A stretch of 64,000 nucleotides of DNA, taken from positions 7,218-71,217 of the forward strand of contig JAUMBL010000003.1 in assembly GCA_032115775.1 (NCBI GenBank), in the 5' to 3' direction. The notes beneath the pieces are model-generated. The model was given only the letters and a program-made list of their open reading frames with translations, was not told the DNA's origin and made no database searches. Numbering within the stretch: the stretch's first letter is position 1; each line of letters opens with the position of its first letter. The translations under genes were made by a program, and so were the position numbers. This DNA is from M3007 sp032115775. GTDB taxonomy: Bacteria > Bacteroidota > Bacteroidia > Chitinophagales > Saprospiraceae. Below are positions 27,518 through 38,119 of the stretch, one piece after another.

Positions 27518-28507
27518 ATGCCAAGACTTACTGCATTTTCCCGCCTGCTGATCGTGGGCCTGATCGTGGCCGCCGCGTATTTTGCCATCCGAACCTTCCT
27601 GCCTCAATTGTCTCAAAAATTCGGCCGGGAATCACCGACTACGGAAACAGCCGTCGCACCCGAAACCGCCGGAGAAAACAGTTCCGCCACGTCCTCCTGG
27701 ACGCGCCAACCCTTCTCCTATACCCCCACCGCGCCCATGAACGGCAAACTCAAAGGGGTGGTGGAACTGGGCGCCACTGGATTTAACTCCTTCATCATCC
27801 GCGTGGATGCCCGTAAAAATTGGAAACTGGAAAAAGCGGAGTTCGGCGCTAGCCTGGTGTATGAAAAATTGGCGACGGATGAGGATGTCAAAGCCGGCCT
27901 CAAACAGTATATCGCCGATATGCTCGCGTATGGCGTGGGTGCGCGGGATATCCACTTTGTCATCAGCTCGGGTGCTAAAAAAGTAGATATTATCCAGAAA
28001 ATTATGGATGCACTGAGAAATATGGGCTATTTCGTGAATACCGTTACAGCAGAACAGGAAGCGCAATATGCCTTTAAAGCCTCAATGGCGCGGGGATTCG
28101 AAAACTCCGGATTCGTGCTGGATATCGGCTCCGGAAATACCAAACTTTCCTGGCAAACGGGCGCCGGGCTGGTTGGAAAGGAAACCTACGGCGCTAAATA
28201 CTTCCAAAATAATATCACAGACCAAACGGTGTACAATGAGGTGAATACGCTCTCAAAATCGGTTCCGGAAGCCAACCGGGATATTTGTTTCATTATTGGC
28301 GGCGTCCCGTACGAACTGGCCAAGCAGGTGCGCGAAAATAAGGAACGCTTTACGGTCTTGAAAGCGCCTGCTGATTACGTGGCGGATGGCGCGAAACAAA
28401 AAGCCGGACTGAATATCTATCAGGCCGTCGCCGACGGAACCGGGTGCAAGCACTTTGTTTTTGACTGGGACGCAAATTTTACGATCGGTTTTCTGCTGAG
28501 CCTGTAG
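27518..28507 (+). CDS. Membrane-anchored Ppx/GppA-like protein
   Basis: A 329-residue protein with an N-terminal membrane segment (about residues 10-28), a Ser/Thr-rich linker to about residue 65, then an ASKHA/actin-like fold. 'VVELGATGFNSFIIRVD' (81-97) resembles phosphate loop 1, 'VTAEQEAQYAF' (176-186) the EEA segment, and 'VLDIGSGNTKL' (200-210) phosphate loop 2 of Ppx/GppA exopolyphosphatases. The classical TSALR region reads VISSGAKK, so catalytic competence is doubtful. A periplasmic polyphosphate or nucleotide-binding role is only a guess. Followed by the double-hairpin copy C. Confidence 0.6.
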   Translation: MPRLTAFSRLLIVGLIVAAAYFAIRTFLPQLSQKFGRESPTTETAVAPETAGENSSATSSWTRQPFSYTPTAPMNGKLKGVVELGATGFNSFIIRVDARKNWKLEKAEFGASLVYEKLATDEDVKAGLKQYIADMLAYGVGARDIHFVISSGAKKVDIIQKIMDALRNMGYFVNTVTAEQEAQYAFKASMARGFENSGFVLDIGSGNTKLSWQTGAGLVGKETYGAKYFQNNITDQTVYNEVNTLSKSVPEANRDICFIIGGVPYELAKQVRENKERFTVLKAPADYVADGAKQKAGLNIYQAVADGTGCKHFVFDWDANFTIGFLLSL

Positions 28508-28525
28508 AACCCGGTGGGGTAAAAA

Positions 28526-28620
28526 GTATTTCGCCGCCGGAGGCGGCGAAATACAATGATGTTTGGTCGCCTGTTTTTTTGATTTTTTCCAAAAAAATCA
28601 AAAAAACAGGCGACCAAACA
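28526..28620. repeat. Double-hairpin intergenic element, copy C
   Basis: Hairpin 1 (28526-28554) is a perfect 13-base stem, GTATTTCGCCGCC with GGA loop, the same stem as copy A with a changed loop. After five bases (AATGA), hairpin 2 (28560-28620) is a perfect 29-base stem opening TGTTTGGTCGCCTG, with a T-run in the left arm and an A-run in the right. The hairpin 2 sequence is unrelated to copies A and B, yet pairing is perfect. Confidence 0.78.
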
Positions 28621-28689
28621 AAATATGTGTTGTCTAATGGATTATTAAGGGACTTATTAGAAAATCCCGGGATCCAACATACCGCAAAC

Positions 28690-28731
28690 AAAAGGGCGGC
28701 ATCGGGTGAAAGACCTAATGCCGCCCTTTTT
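28690..28731. terminator. Bidirectional rho-independent terminator
   Basis: The stem AAAAGGGCGGCAT pairs with ATGCCGCCCTTTT, with a T-run on the right and an A-run on the left. It lies between convergent genes ending at 28507 (plus) and 28776 (minus), so it can serve both. Confidence 0.8.
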
Positions 28732-28775
28732 GCAGGATTTACCGGGAACTACGCGGAAAAATCCAAATAATCTGT

Positions 28776-29804
28776 TTATTTCAGTTGAAAAGCGCCGGTA
28801 CCCACCTTGTAGCCTTTGTTGTAAATATCTACGGAATAGCGGCCTTTGACGAAATTTTGTCCGGGTTCCCAGCTTCCGCATACATCTACCGCTTCGCCGG
28901 AGTAATTGCAACGGGCTACCGTGGTATAACGAAATTCTTCGCCTTTGCGCTTGTCTTGGGTTACCCCGGATCCCAGCGTTTCAAGATAAAGCGGCACGCC
29001 GGTCGGATCCATTACGATGATATAGAATGTTTCCTGGCCGGGTTCCGCCACTTCGTTGGCCTCTGCCGTGAAGCACACGTTCAGTTTGTCCACTTTTTTG
29101 GCGCGCGACTTCGTTTTTTCTTTGCCGGAGCTGGAAACCGAGACCGGTTTTACCTGGATATTGCCTGCTTTGACCGCCGAAGCAACGTCCACTTTCTTAT
29201 TCAGCGTGTTGCGCTCTGTTTCCAGTTGGCTTTTCTCCGTGATAAGCGCGGCTTTGGCGGAATTCGTCTCGTTCAGTTGCGTGCGCGTTTGTGTCAGATC
29301 GGCGCCGAGCTGTTGTTTTTCGGCCGTGAGTTGAGTATTTTGCTCCGCCAGGATATTGAGTTGCTGCTTCAGTTGTTCGATTTCTGCCAGATATTGTTTT
29401 TTCTGGGAGTCGAAGCGCGCCATAGCGCCTTTATAATCCCGGTTCTGGCGGATCAGGCCTTCGATTTTCGACTTGTTCTGCTCTAATTGCGCAATCTGCT
29501 CGTTGATTTTAGCGTCCAGTTCTTCGTTGATGCCTCTTTGCTGTTCCAGCTGGCTCACGGCGTCCTTGTACTTGGCGTCCAGTTCGGTCAGCGCAGCTTT
29601 TTGTTCCGACAGTTCCATGTTCGCGGCGTTCAGCTGCCGGCTGGTCTGGAATTTGCTGATCATCAGCCACACCGAGGTGAGCAGGAGGAGGCCGATTGCA
29701 ATCCCCATAATCGTAATGAGGCGCTTTTGTGGGTCATTCCCTTTGGGCGGCGCGCCGTAAGGGGAGGGGTTGGTTGGGTTGAAACTACCGGGCGTGTTGT
29801 TCAT
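28776..29804 (-). CDS. Coiled-coil membrane protein with soluble C-terminal domain
   Basis: A 342-residue protein. The N-terminal 28 residues are Pro/Asn-rich and cytoplasmic in character, a membrane segment spans about residues 30-48 (ITIMGIAIGLLLLTSVWLMI), and a long coiled coil of Glu/Gln/Leu heptads covers about 55-205. A basic linker (KEKTKSRAKK) leads to a compact beta-rich C-terminal domain (DPTGVPLYLETLGSG, CGSWEPGQNF). It is a bacteroidete-type protein of unknown function, plausibly a periplasmic or cell-envelope scaffold. It has its own promoter (29872-29904). Confidence 0.72.
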   Translation of the reverse strand: MNNTPGSFNPTNPSPYGAPPKGNDPQKRLITIMGIAIGLLLLTSVWLMISKFQTSRQLNAANMELSEQKAALTELDAKYKDAVSQLEQQRGINEELDAKINEQIAQLEQNKSKIEGLIRQNRDYKGAMARFDSQKKQYLAEIEQLKQQLNILAEQNTQLTAEKQQLGADLTQTRTQLNETNSAKAALITEKSQLETERNTLNKKVDVASAVKAGNIQVKPVSVSSSGKEKTKSRAKKVDKLNVCFTAEANEVAEPGQETFYIIVMDPTGVPLYLETLGSGVTQDKRKGEEFRYTTVARCNYSGEAVDVCGSWEPGQNFVKGRYSVDIYNKGYKVGTGAFQLK

Positions 29805-29871
29805 ACAAAAAAAGAAACTTAAAGGTTAGACGTAGAGAATCAGTTTCCTGCGGTTGTTTTGGTTTATTTCG

Positions 29872-29904
29872 TAAAAATACGAGATTAAAACCGCGTTCAA
29901 CAAA
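29872..29904 (-). promoter_or_regulatory. Promoter for the coiled-coil protein gene
   Basis: On the minus strand TTTG (29901-29904), a 21-base spacer and TATTTTTA (29872-29879, 7 of 8 to TAnnTTTG). Leader of about 65 bases to the start at 29804. Confidence 0.55.
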
Positions 29905-29995
29905 CCTTTATTGCATAAAATTTAAAAAATCGGCAAAATTTATGAAAACCATTCAAAATTCAACTAGCAAACCTGACAAAAATCGGCGTGCAGCG

Positions 29996-30003
29996 TACCT
30001 TTG
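29996..30003 (+). promoter_or_regulatory. -7 promoter box for the exonuclease gene
   Basis: TACCTTTG, a perfect TAnnTTTG match, 58 bases before the start at 30062. No TTTG at the standard -33 distance. Confidence 0.6.
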
Positions 30004-30061
30004 CACAGCATCATGCGCGCCCGATCGCCGCATGCGTTCCGAATTAATAGAAATGTAGCGT

Positions 30062-30820
30062 ATGTCTATCTTGGATACTTTTGATCTCTACAATATCTTG
30101 TTTTTAGATATTGAAACGGTGCCCGGCAGGGCTGATTTTGAGGAACTTTCCGAGGAAATGCAAGAACTTTGGGCAATCAAATGCCGAAATATCCTGCGCC
30201 GGCCGCAAACGGAAATCGAGTACGACGAAATTGCGGAAACGTTCAGCACACATGCGGGCATTTATGCCGAATTCGGCAGGATCGTCTGCATTACCGCCGG
30301 TTTTCTTACCAAATCCGCCAATCCCGACCAACCTATACTCCGTTTAAAGTCGTTCACCAATCACGTGGAAGCCAGCCTGTTGGAAGATTTTTCCGAGCTG
30401 CTCGGCAAATACTTTAACAACCCGGATCGTTTTGCAATCTGCGGCCACAATATCAAAGAATTTGATGTGCCTTACATCTGTCGCAGGCTCATGGTCAATC
30501 AACTGCCCTTCCCACGCATGTTCGATATCGCCGGTCGTAAACCCTGGGAAACCAAGCACCTCCTCGATACGCTCGAACTCTGGAAATTCGGCGATATCAA
30601 AAATTACACCTCGCTCCGCCTGCTCGCCGCCGTGTTCGATTTCCCGTCGCCCAAAGACGATATGGATGGCAGCAACGTGGCCTCCGTCTATTGGGAAGAC
30701 CGCGACCTGGATCGCATCGCCGCGTATTGCGAAAAGGACGTGCTCGCAACTACCCAGCTGTTCCTGAAAATGAAACGACTCCCCCTGCTGCAACCCGAGC
30801 AGGTCGTGATTGTGCGCTGA
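30062..30820 (+). CDS. Predicted 3'-5' exonuclease, PolB-exonuclease-like
   Basis: A 252-residue stand-alone DEDD-family exonuclease of the PolB_exo2 type. 'FLDIETVP' near residue 15 gives the DxE of motif I, 'GHNIKEFDVPYICRR' motif II, and 'YCEKDVLAT' the YxxxD of motif III (DEDDy subclass). It probably degrades single-stranded DNA or trims ends in repair, but no partner is encoded nearby. rpe starts 46 bases later on the same strand. Confidence 0.82.
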   Translation: MSILDTFDLYNILFLDIETVPGRADFEELSEEMQELWAIKCRNILRRPQTEIEYDEIAETFSTHAGIYAEFGRIVCITAGFLTKSANPDQPILRLKSFTNHVEASLLEDFSELLGKYFNNPDRFAICGHNIKEFDVPYICRRLMVNQLPFPRMFDIAGRKPWETKHLLDTLELWKFGDIKNYTSLRLLAAVFDFPSPKDDMDGSNVASVYWEDRDLDRIAAYCEKDVLATTQLFLKMKRLPLLQPEQVVIVR

Positions 30821-30866
30821 TCGCACAAAATAGCCAACGCATACCTACAAAAATAACTTAACACCC

Positions 30867-31553
30867 GTGCGTCAACACTTGATTGCTCCCTCTTTACTGG
30901 CTGCGGATTTTACGCGCCTGCAGGAAGATATCGCGATGGTTAATCGCAGCGAGGCCGACTGGTTCCACCTCGATGTGATGGACGGCCGCTTTGTTCCCAA
31001 TATCACGTTTGGTATGTTCATCGTCGAGGCAATCGGTAAAATGGCCGAAAAGCCGCTCGATGTACACCTCATGATCGTCGAACCGGAAAAATATATCGAG
31101 GCTTTCCGACAGGCGGGCGCCGCCGTCATCACCGTACACTATGAAGCCTGCACGCATCTGCACCGCGTCGTGCATCAAATTAAGGACGCCGGCGCCAAAG
31201 CCGGCGTGGCCCTGAATCCGCACACGCCGGTGGATTGCCTGTCCGATTTGATCGAAGACTTGGATATGGTGTGCCTGATGTCGGTCAATCCCGGTTTCGG
31301 CGGACAAAAATTTATCTACAACACCCTGGCCAAAACCCGCCGGCTGCGTACGATGATAGACACGGCAAACGCCGGGACGCTGATTGAAATTGACGGCGGC
31401 GTCGGATTGCAAAACGCGGAAACGCTGCTCCAGGCAGGTGCTGATGTATTGGTGGCCGGCAACAGCGTGTTCGGTGCGAAAGACCCGACGGCAACTATTT
31501 CAGCCTTGAAGGCGTTCCGGGCGGCAAGCTATTTCCTGGATGAAAAAGATTGA
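30867..31553 (+). CDS. rpe: Ribulose-phosphate 3-epimerase
   Basis: A 228-residue TIM-barrel enzyme of the pentose phosphate pathway interconverting ribulose-5-P and xylulose-5-P. 'APSLLAADF' at the N-terminus, 'WFHLDVMDGRFVPNITFG', 'VHLMIVEPEKY' and 'MSVNPGFGGQKF' contain the metal and phosphate ligands. The start is GTG at 30867. The 3' end overlaps the LptF/G-type gene by 14 bases. Confidence 0.94.
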   Translation: MRQHLIAPSLLAADFTRLQEDIAMVNRSEADWFHLDVMDGRFVPNITFGMFIVEAIGKMAEKPLDVHLMIVEPEKYIEAFRQAGAAVITVHYEACTHLHRVVHQIKDAGAKAGVALNPHTPVDCLSDLIEDLDMVCLMSVNPGFGGQKFIYNTLAKTRRLRTMIDTANAGTLIEIDGGVGLQNAETLLQAGADVLVAGNSVFGAKDPTATISALKAFRAASYFLDEKD

Positions 31554-33078
31554 TAAACTGATTCTCAACAGCGTGGGCGGGCCCTTCCTGGTGTCCTTCG
31601 CGATCGCGCTGTTCGTCCTGGTCATGCAGTTTCTCTGGCTGTACATAGACGAAATTGCCGGAAAGGGCGTCAATATTTTCATTCTGGCCGAATTGATCGC
31701 TTACCTGTCGGTCGTCACGTTCCCCATGGCGCTTCCGATCGCCGTGCTCCTGGCCTCTGTGATGGTGATGGGAAACTTGGCGGAACGCTACGAACTGTCG
31801 AGCATGAAATCCGCCGGCGTTCCGCTCATCCGGATTATGCGTACCCTCATTTTCGCAGCAGCCGGCATCGCGCTTTTCTCGTATGTATGTTCCGATTTTT
31901 TGATCCCCATCGCAAACCTGAAGTTCCGCTCCCGACTATACGACATCCGAAAACAAAAACCCGCGCTCACGATCGAGCCGGGTGTTTTCAATGAGGATTT
32001 CCGGCAGTTCGTCATCCGGGTTGGCAAAAAGGGAAAAGACGACGAAACGATCCAATCGGTGCTGATCGAAGATCATACCCGATCCGGCTCTATGCGCTTC
32101 AACCAGATTTTGGCCGACAGCGGCCGGATGTTCACCACGGCCGATCGGCGCTTTTTTGTCATGCACCTCTTCCAGGGCATTCAATACCAGGAACCGGCCG
32201 CCACCGGGCCGCAGTCGAAACAAAAATATCCTTTTGTCCGCACAAAATTCAGTTCCTGGACGAAAGTATGGGACTTAAAGGAGTTTGAAATGGATCGGAC
32301 GGACGAAGATCGCTTCCGTACGCAGCGCTCCATGATGAGCATGAACCAACTCCGGCAAAACATTGATTCTTTGAACAGTATGATGCGCGAAGGGCGGGGC
32401 CAGATTGCCGAGGATCAATTGCTGCCGTTGAGGCGACAGCCGATGAAACCGCCGACGCCGGCTGTTTCAGATAGCAGTGTCCGGAAGCAGATGCCGGCAA
32501 TTGCGCAGCCGGTCGTTCCGACGACTACGAATTTTGTATCCCCGGTCGCCAAACAAACAATCGCCCGCCCGCTCCGCGACTACGAAAGCCTGCTGGAAAC
32601 GTTCTCCGAACCGGAGCGCGCAAAAATCAGGCAGGAAGCAGAAATTCGCGCAAAAACCGCGCTCGCCGCCCTTGAAACCCGGAAACTGCAGATCGGCAGC
32701 CGCTACAAGGAGGCCGTCAAAACGGGCTATGAATTGTATATCAAATACAGCTATGCCCTGGTGTGTTTTATTTTTTTGTTTATCGGCGCTCCGCTGGGCG
32801 CCATTATCCGGAAGGGCGGTTTCGGATACCCCATATTGGTTTCCATCATCTTTTTCGTTTTGTTCGTGATGCTCAGCATCGTGTGCAAAAAGCTGGCCGA
32901 ACTCTTCATTTTATCACCTTTTCTTGCCGCCATGACGCCCTGCATCGTGCTCTTGCCGATCGGCGCGTTTCTAACGCGGCGGGCAATGGACGATGCGCAG
33001 ATGTTCAATACAGATCGGTTGGACAAGTTTTTACTATGGATCAGGAGAATTTTAGAAAAACGGCGCGCGGCGGCTTGA
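31540..33078 (+). CDS. LptF/LptG-family permease (YjgP/YjgQ)
   Basis: A 512-residue membrane protein with three N-terminal and three C-terminal membrane helices flanking a large periplasmic beta domain, the layout of the permeases that extract LPS from the inner membrane. 'YLSVVTFPMALPIAVLLASVMVMGNLAERYE' (helix 2-3 region) and 'YKEAVKTGYELYIKYSYALVCFIFLFIGAPLGA' near residue 400 are typical. The central domain is longer than in E. coli and Pro/Gln-rich around residues 285-345. Whether it is LptF or LptG cannot be told. It overlaps rpe at its start and the PAP2 gene at its end. Confidence 0.85.
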   Translation: MKKIDKLILNSVGGPFLVSFAIALFVLVMQFLWLYIDEIAGKGVNIFILAELIAYLSVVTFPMALPIAVLLASVMVMGNLAERYELSSMKSAGVPLIRIMRTLIFAAAGIALFSYVCSDFLIPIANLKFRSRLYDIRKQKPALTIEPGVFNEDFRQFVIRVGKKGKDDETIQSVLIEDHTRSGSMRFNQILADSGRMFTTADRRFFVMHLFQGIQYQEPAATGPQSKQKYPFVRTKFSSWTKVWDLKEFEMDRTDEDRFRTQRSMMSMNQLRQNIDSLNSMMREGRGQIAEDQLLPLRRQPMKPPTPAVSDSSVRKQMPAIAQPVVPTTTNFVSPVAKQTIARPLRDYESLLETFSEPERAKIRQEAEIRAKTALAALETRKLQIGSRYKEAVKTGYELYIKYSYALVCFIFLFIGAPLGAIIRKGGFGYPILVSIIFFVLFVMLSIVCKKLAELFILSPFLAAMTPCIVLLPIGAFLTRRAMDDAQMFNTDRLDKFLLWIRRILEKRRAAA

Positions 33079-33740
33079 AGCCGGCGTCCGTCTGGCGCAA
33101 CCCGTGGTTCAGGATACCTGCGCTGTTTTTTTTTGCATGCGGCCTGATTGTGCCGTTTTGGCTGCCGTACGGTGATGAAATTACCGCATTGAACGGCCTG
33201 CGCTACGAACCCTGGAACACGCTGTTTGCCTGGATTACCCGCCTGGGCGAAGCGCCTGCCTTCCTGGCAGCCGGGATCGGCGCCTTATTTTTTCGCTATC
33301 GCCTGAGCCTGCTGATCGCCCTGGTCGGATTGCTGACGATCCCGGTATCCTATTATCTTAAAGACGGCTTCGGGGTAGATCGCCCGATTACCTATTTTGA
33401 AAAAAAAGGTTTGCGGGAAGAGGTCGTCCTCGTTCCGGGCGTGCGCATGAATGGGGGGCAAACTAGCTTTCCCTCGGGACACACCATGGCCGCTTTCTCC
33501 CTGTATGCCCTTTTGTCGGCCGCCGTAGGCCGCCGCAGGCCTTATGCAAGCCTGCTCCTGGCAATTTTGCCGATCCTGGTCGGCTTGTCCCGCATCTTTC
33601 TCGTACAACACTTTCTGTGTGACGTTTTAGTCGGAGCTGCGATTGGACTATGCCTGGCTTTGCTCGTGTTGGCCTTTAACGACCGTTTGTTGCCCGCAGA
33701 TGGGTCAAAACTGGATAGCGGATTGCTATCCCGGACTTAA
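33036..33740 (+). CDS. PAP2-family membrane phosphatase
   Basis: A 234-residue phosphatase with about six membrane segments. The catalytic triad motifs are complete: K109-x6-R116-P117 (KDGFGVDRP), PSGH at 146-149, and SR-x5-H-x3-D at 185-196. Likely dephosphorylates undecaprenyl-PP or another lipid phosphate at the periplasmic face. The ATG at 33036 lies 43 bases inside the upstream permease gene, so translation is coupled. The 3' end overlaps convergent miaA by 15 bases. Confidence 0.88.
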   Translation: MDQENFRKTARGGLKPASVWRNPWFRIPALFFFACGLIVPFWLPYGDEITALNGLRYEPWNTLFAWITRLGEAPAFLAAGIGALFFRYRLSLLIALVGLLTIPVSYYLKDGFGVDRPITYFEKKGLREEVVLVPGVRMNGGQTSFPSGHTMAAFSLYALLSAAVGRRRPYASLLLAILPILVGLSRIFLVQHFLCDVLVGAAIGLCLALLVLAFNDRLLPADGSKLDSGLLSRT

Positions 33741-34649
33741 GGCGGCATCCAGCGATATCCGGCGCTGTACGTGCTCCAATACGGCCTCGCGCGCATCGGG
33801 CGAAAAGACAGTCCAGTCACCGTGCTTTCTGAACCAGGTTGCCTGCCGTTTTGCGTAATTTCTCGTGTGCTGCTTGATTTTCTCAATGGCCGTCGGACGA
33901 TCCGTCTCCCCGTCGAAATACGCGAACCATTCTGTGTAGCCGACCGTTTGCAGGGCTGGCAGTTGCCGGTAGGGCAGGAGCGTCCGCGCTTCGTCTTCCA
34001 GCCCTGCGCATACCATCGCATCCACCCGCTCGTCAATTCGTCGGTACAGCGTTTCCCGGGGCAGGTCGAGCAACACGTAAATCGGCTGGAATGCCCGTTT
34101 GGGCTTTTCTTGCTTCAAAAAATCGGAATAGGGCGTCCCGGCCGACAGGCAGACCTCGAGGGCGCGGCGGAGGCGGGCGGGATTATTCCGATCCACCTGA
34201 CGGTAGTAAGCAGGATCCCGTTCGCTCAGCATGGCCTGTAACGAGGCGTTTCCACCTAGTTCCGCGCAGTCGGCTACCTGTTTTCGCGCCGCTTCCGTGA
34301 TTTCAGGAAAGATATCCAGACCTTCGCACACGGCTTGGATAAACAAGCCGGAGCCGCCGGTGAGGATGGCCGTGCTGTGTGCGCGGTAAATAGTATCCAG
34401 TACCTGCAGGGCGTCGCGCTCGAAATCGCCGACACTGTACGCATCGCCGACGTCCAGCGAATCAATGAAATGATGTGGGATGCCCGCGCGTTCCGGCAGG
34501 CCGGGTTTTGCGGTTCCGATATCCATACCCCGGTAAAACTGCCGGCTGTCGGCCGACAGGATTTCTGTGCCGAGTTGCTGCGCCAACCAAATTGCCAGCG
34601 CCGTTTTGCCAGTCGCCGTGGCGCCCCCTATGACGATTAGATACTGCAC
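33726..34649 (-). CDS. miaA: tRNA dimethylallyltransferase
   Basis: A 307-residue enzyme adding the dimethylallyl group to A37 of tRNAs reading UNN codons. 'GGATATGKTALA' (P-loop, near residue 8), 'SADSRQFYRGMDIGTAKP' and 'YAKRQATWFRKH' are signatures. miaE, acting later on the same nucleotide, is also in this window (55675-56271). It lies just downstream of bshC on the same strand, separated by 3 bases. Confidence 0.94.
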   Translation of the reverse strand: MQYLIVIGGATATGKTALAIWLAQQLGTEILSADSRQFYRGMDIGTAKPGLPERAGIPHHFIDSLDVGDAYSVGDFERDALQVLDTIYRAHSTAILTGGSGLFIQAVCEGLDIFPEITEAARKQVADCAELGGNASLQAMLSERDPAYYRQVDRNNPARLRRALEVCLSAGTPYSDFLKQEKPKRAFQPIYVLLDLPRETLYRRIDERVDAMVCAGLEDEARTLLPYRQLPALQTVGYTEWFAYFDGETDRPTAIEKIKQHTRNYAKRQATWFRKHGDWTVFSPDAREAVLEHVQRRISLDAALSPG

Positions 34650-34652
34650 GCG

Positions 34653-36257
34653 TTACGAACGATCGCAGAGGAGGACGAGGCCATCCTCCAGCGGGGTGAG
34701 ATTTTCCTTGAGGGCGTCCAGAAAAGCGACGCCGTATCGGAGGTAGTAGGGAATAAAACTGTCATGTCTTTCCTGCAGTCCGTTTCCGGGAAAATATTTT
34801 TCCCGCAGCGCTCGAATTTGCTGCACCTGCACCTCGTGTTTTTGTTTTTCCACACGTATTAGCCGCGCGTGCCACTGTTCTAGCAGGGCAAGCTGCCTGG
34901 CTTCGTCTGCCCGGGCGGCCTTTTCGAGCGTTGGATCAATCGCAGCCGCCTTGGCGGTCAAGCGGTCAAAAACGGCTTTCATATCCTTCATTTCAGCGTC
35001 CAGGCTCACCTCTGCGGCGGCGTTCGATTCTACGAAATGCCGGATCAGCGCGTCTGTGTCCTGAAAGAGTTCGGTCGGCGCAATGCGCATTCGATCCAGT
35101 TTTTTGAGCGCATCGGCCTCTAGCCAGAGCACGGAATTGCGCCGCACCAGCATGGGGAAAGGCAACTGAAAATGCTGGAAAAGCGCCTTTCTTTCTAGCC
35201 AGTAGGCCAGTTCGCCGCCGCCGCCGACATACGCCAGGTTGGGCAGAATCAGTTCTTGGTATAGTGGGCGCAGCACGACATTCGGGCTGAAACGCTCCGG
35301 GTGCACCTCCAATTCCTGCAAGATCGCCGCTTGGTCGAACTGGATCGACGTGTTCAGCACCTTGTAGAGGCCGTCCTCGAGCACGATGCGCTCGCGCGCG
35401 CGCGCTTGCAGGTAAAACAGGTTGATTTCCCGCGGGACGGCCTGGGTTTTAAATCCGAGCGCGTTCAGGGTTTCCGCAGTTTCCCGCACAATCCGGTGCG
35501 CCGGCTGCGTCAGCAGTTCTTCCCGCATGATGGGGATGAAATGCCGCTTTAATTCCGGCCGGCTCATATTTAGCGTTACCAGGCCGTATCTGCCTAGCAA
35601 ATCATGCAGCAAGGCCTGGGTAGCCGCGCCAAAATCGGCCTGACCTTTATATGCTTTTTTGATCCGTTCAAGTAAAAATTGAGCCTGCTCGCTGTCGCCA
35701 AGCAAGATTTGCAGTTCCTCCAGCACCGGATCGAGCGTGTCCGTGGGGATGGATCCGACGGCGCCGCGCGCGTCGGGCGTCCAGCGCAAGGTTTTGTTAA
35801 ACAGGTGAATATGGTTTAGTTCCTCCAGGTCGTGATCTTCGCTACCCAGCACGAAAACCGGCACGATGCGCGCTGCGTCGCCAACTAAACCCTGCACGGC
35901 CTCGGCCAGATTGATGGTCGTGACGGCTTTATAAATGAAATACAGCGGGCCGAGCAGCAGACTAGGTTGGTGGGCCGTGCAAATCGTGAAGGTATTGTCA
36001 TCTGCCAGCGCGTCTATGTGGCGGTTCACGAAAACTTGGTCGGGAAAATGGGCGTACTGCGCCTTCAAGGTTGCGACGAGCGCGGTCCGGGGCGTCGGGA
36101 TTTCCCTTCTGTGGCGGAGGATTTCGGGAAACGAGCGCAGTTCCGGGCGGTATTGATAAAACGGCGCGAGCCGCGGATCTTGTGCGGCATACGCGGCGTC
36201 CGTTTTGGCGAGTTGCGGGATCGAGGCGTAGGGGAACAGGGTTTTGTGTATGTTCAT
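34653..36257 (-). CDS. bshC: Putative cysteine ligase BshC (bacillithiol synthesis)
   Basis: A 534-residue protein of the BshC family, thought to add cysteine to GlcN-malate in the last step of bacillithiol synthesis. 'TICTAHQPSLLLGPLYFIYK' near residue 90 and 'VFVLGSEDHDLEELNHIHLF' are family motifs; 'NLAYVGGGGELAYWLERKALF' lies in the C-terminal half. A coiled-coil segment follows around residues 430-490. No other bsh gene is in the window. The unrelated ettA is divergent. Confidence 0.9.
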   Translation of the reverse strand: MNIHKTLFPYASIPQLAKTDAAYAAQDPRLAPFYQYRPELRSFPEILRHRREIPTPRTALVATLKAQYAHFPDQVFVNRHIDALADDNTFTICTAHQPSLLLGPLYFIYKAVTTINLAEAVQGLVGDAARIVPVFVLGSEDHDLEELNHIHLFNKTLRWTPDARGAVGSIPTDTLDPVLEELQILLGDSEQAQFLLERIKKAYKGQADFGAATQALLHDLLGRYGLVTLNMSRPELKRHFIPIMREELLTQPAHRIVRETAETLNALGFKTQAVPREINLFYLQARARERIVLEDGLYKVLNTSIQFDQAAILQELEVHPERFSPNVVLRPLYQELILPNLAYVGGGGELAYWLERKALFQHFQLPFPMLVRRNSVLWLEADALKKLDRMRIAPTELFQDTDALIRHFVESNAAAEVSLDAEMKDMKAVFDRLTAKAAAIDPTLEKAARADEARQLALLEQWHARLIRVEKQKHEVQVQQIRALREKYFPGNGLQERHDSFIPYYLRYGVAFLDALKENLTPLEDGLVLLCDRS

Positions 36258-36401
36258 TGCAAAAAAAGCGCGGTCAACAGCACGAGCGGATTTTGGCGAT
36301 TGGAATGTAAGATGAAATTGCTAAACAAGAAGTTTCGCGGTTTGTTGGCGGTTTACGATATTTGCGGGCTAATAATAATATTGTTCTAACGTAAACGCAT
36401 T

Positions 36402-38069
<1,668 letters not shown>

Positions 38070-38119
38070 ATCTGCGCGTTTTCCTAAATCCTCTGATTTT
38101 CAACTAAACTACATACCTT

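Noticed and set aside
28785..29486. A 233-residue open frame on the plus strand
   Set aside because: It lies antisense to the coiled-coil protein; its composition mirrors the Gln/Glu-rich heptads and it has no motif.
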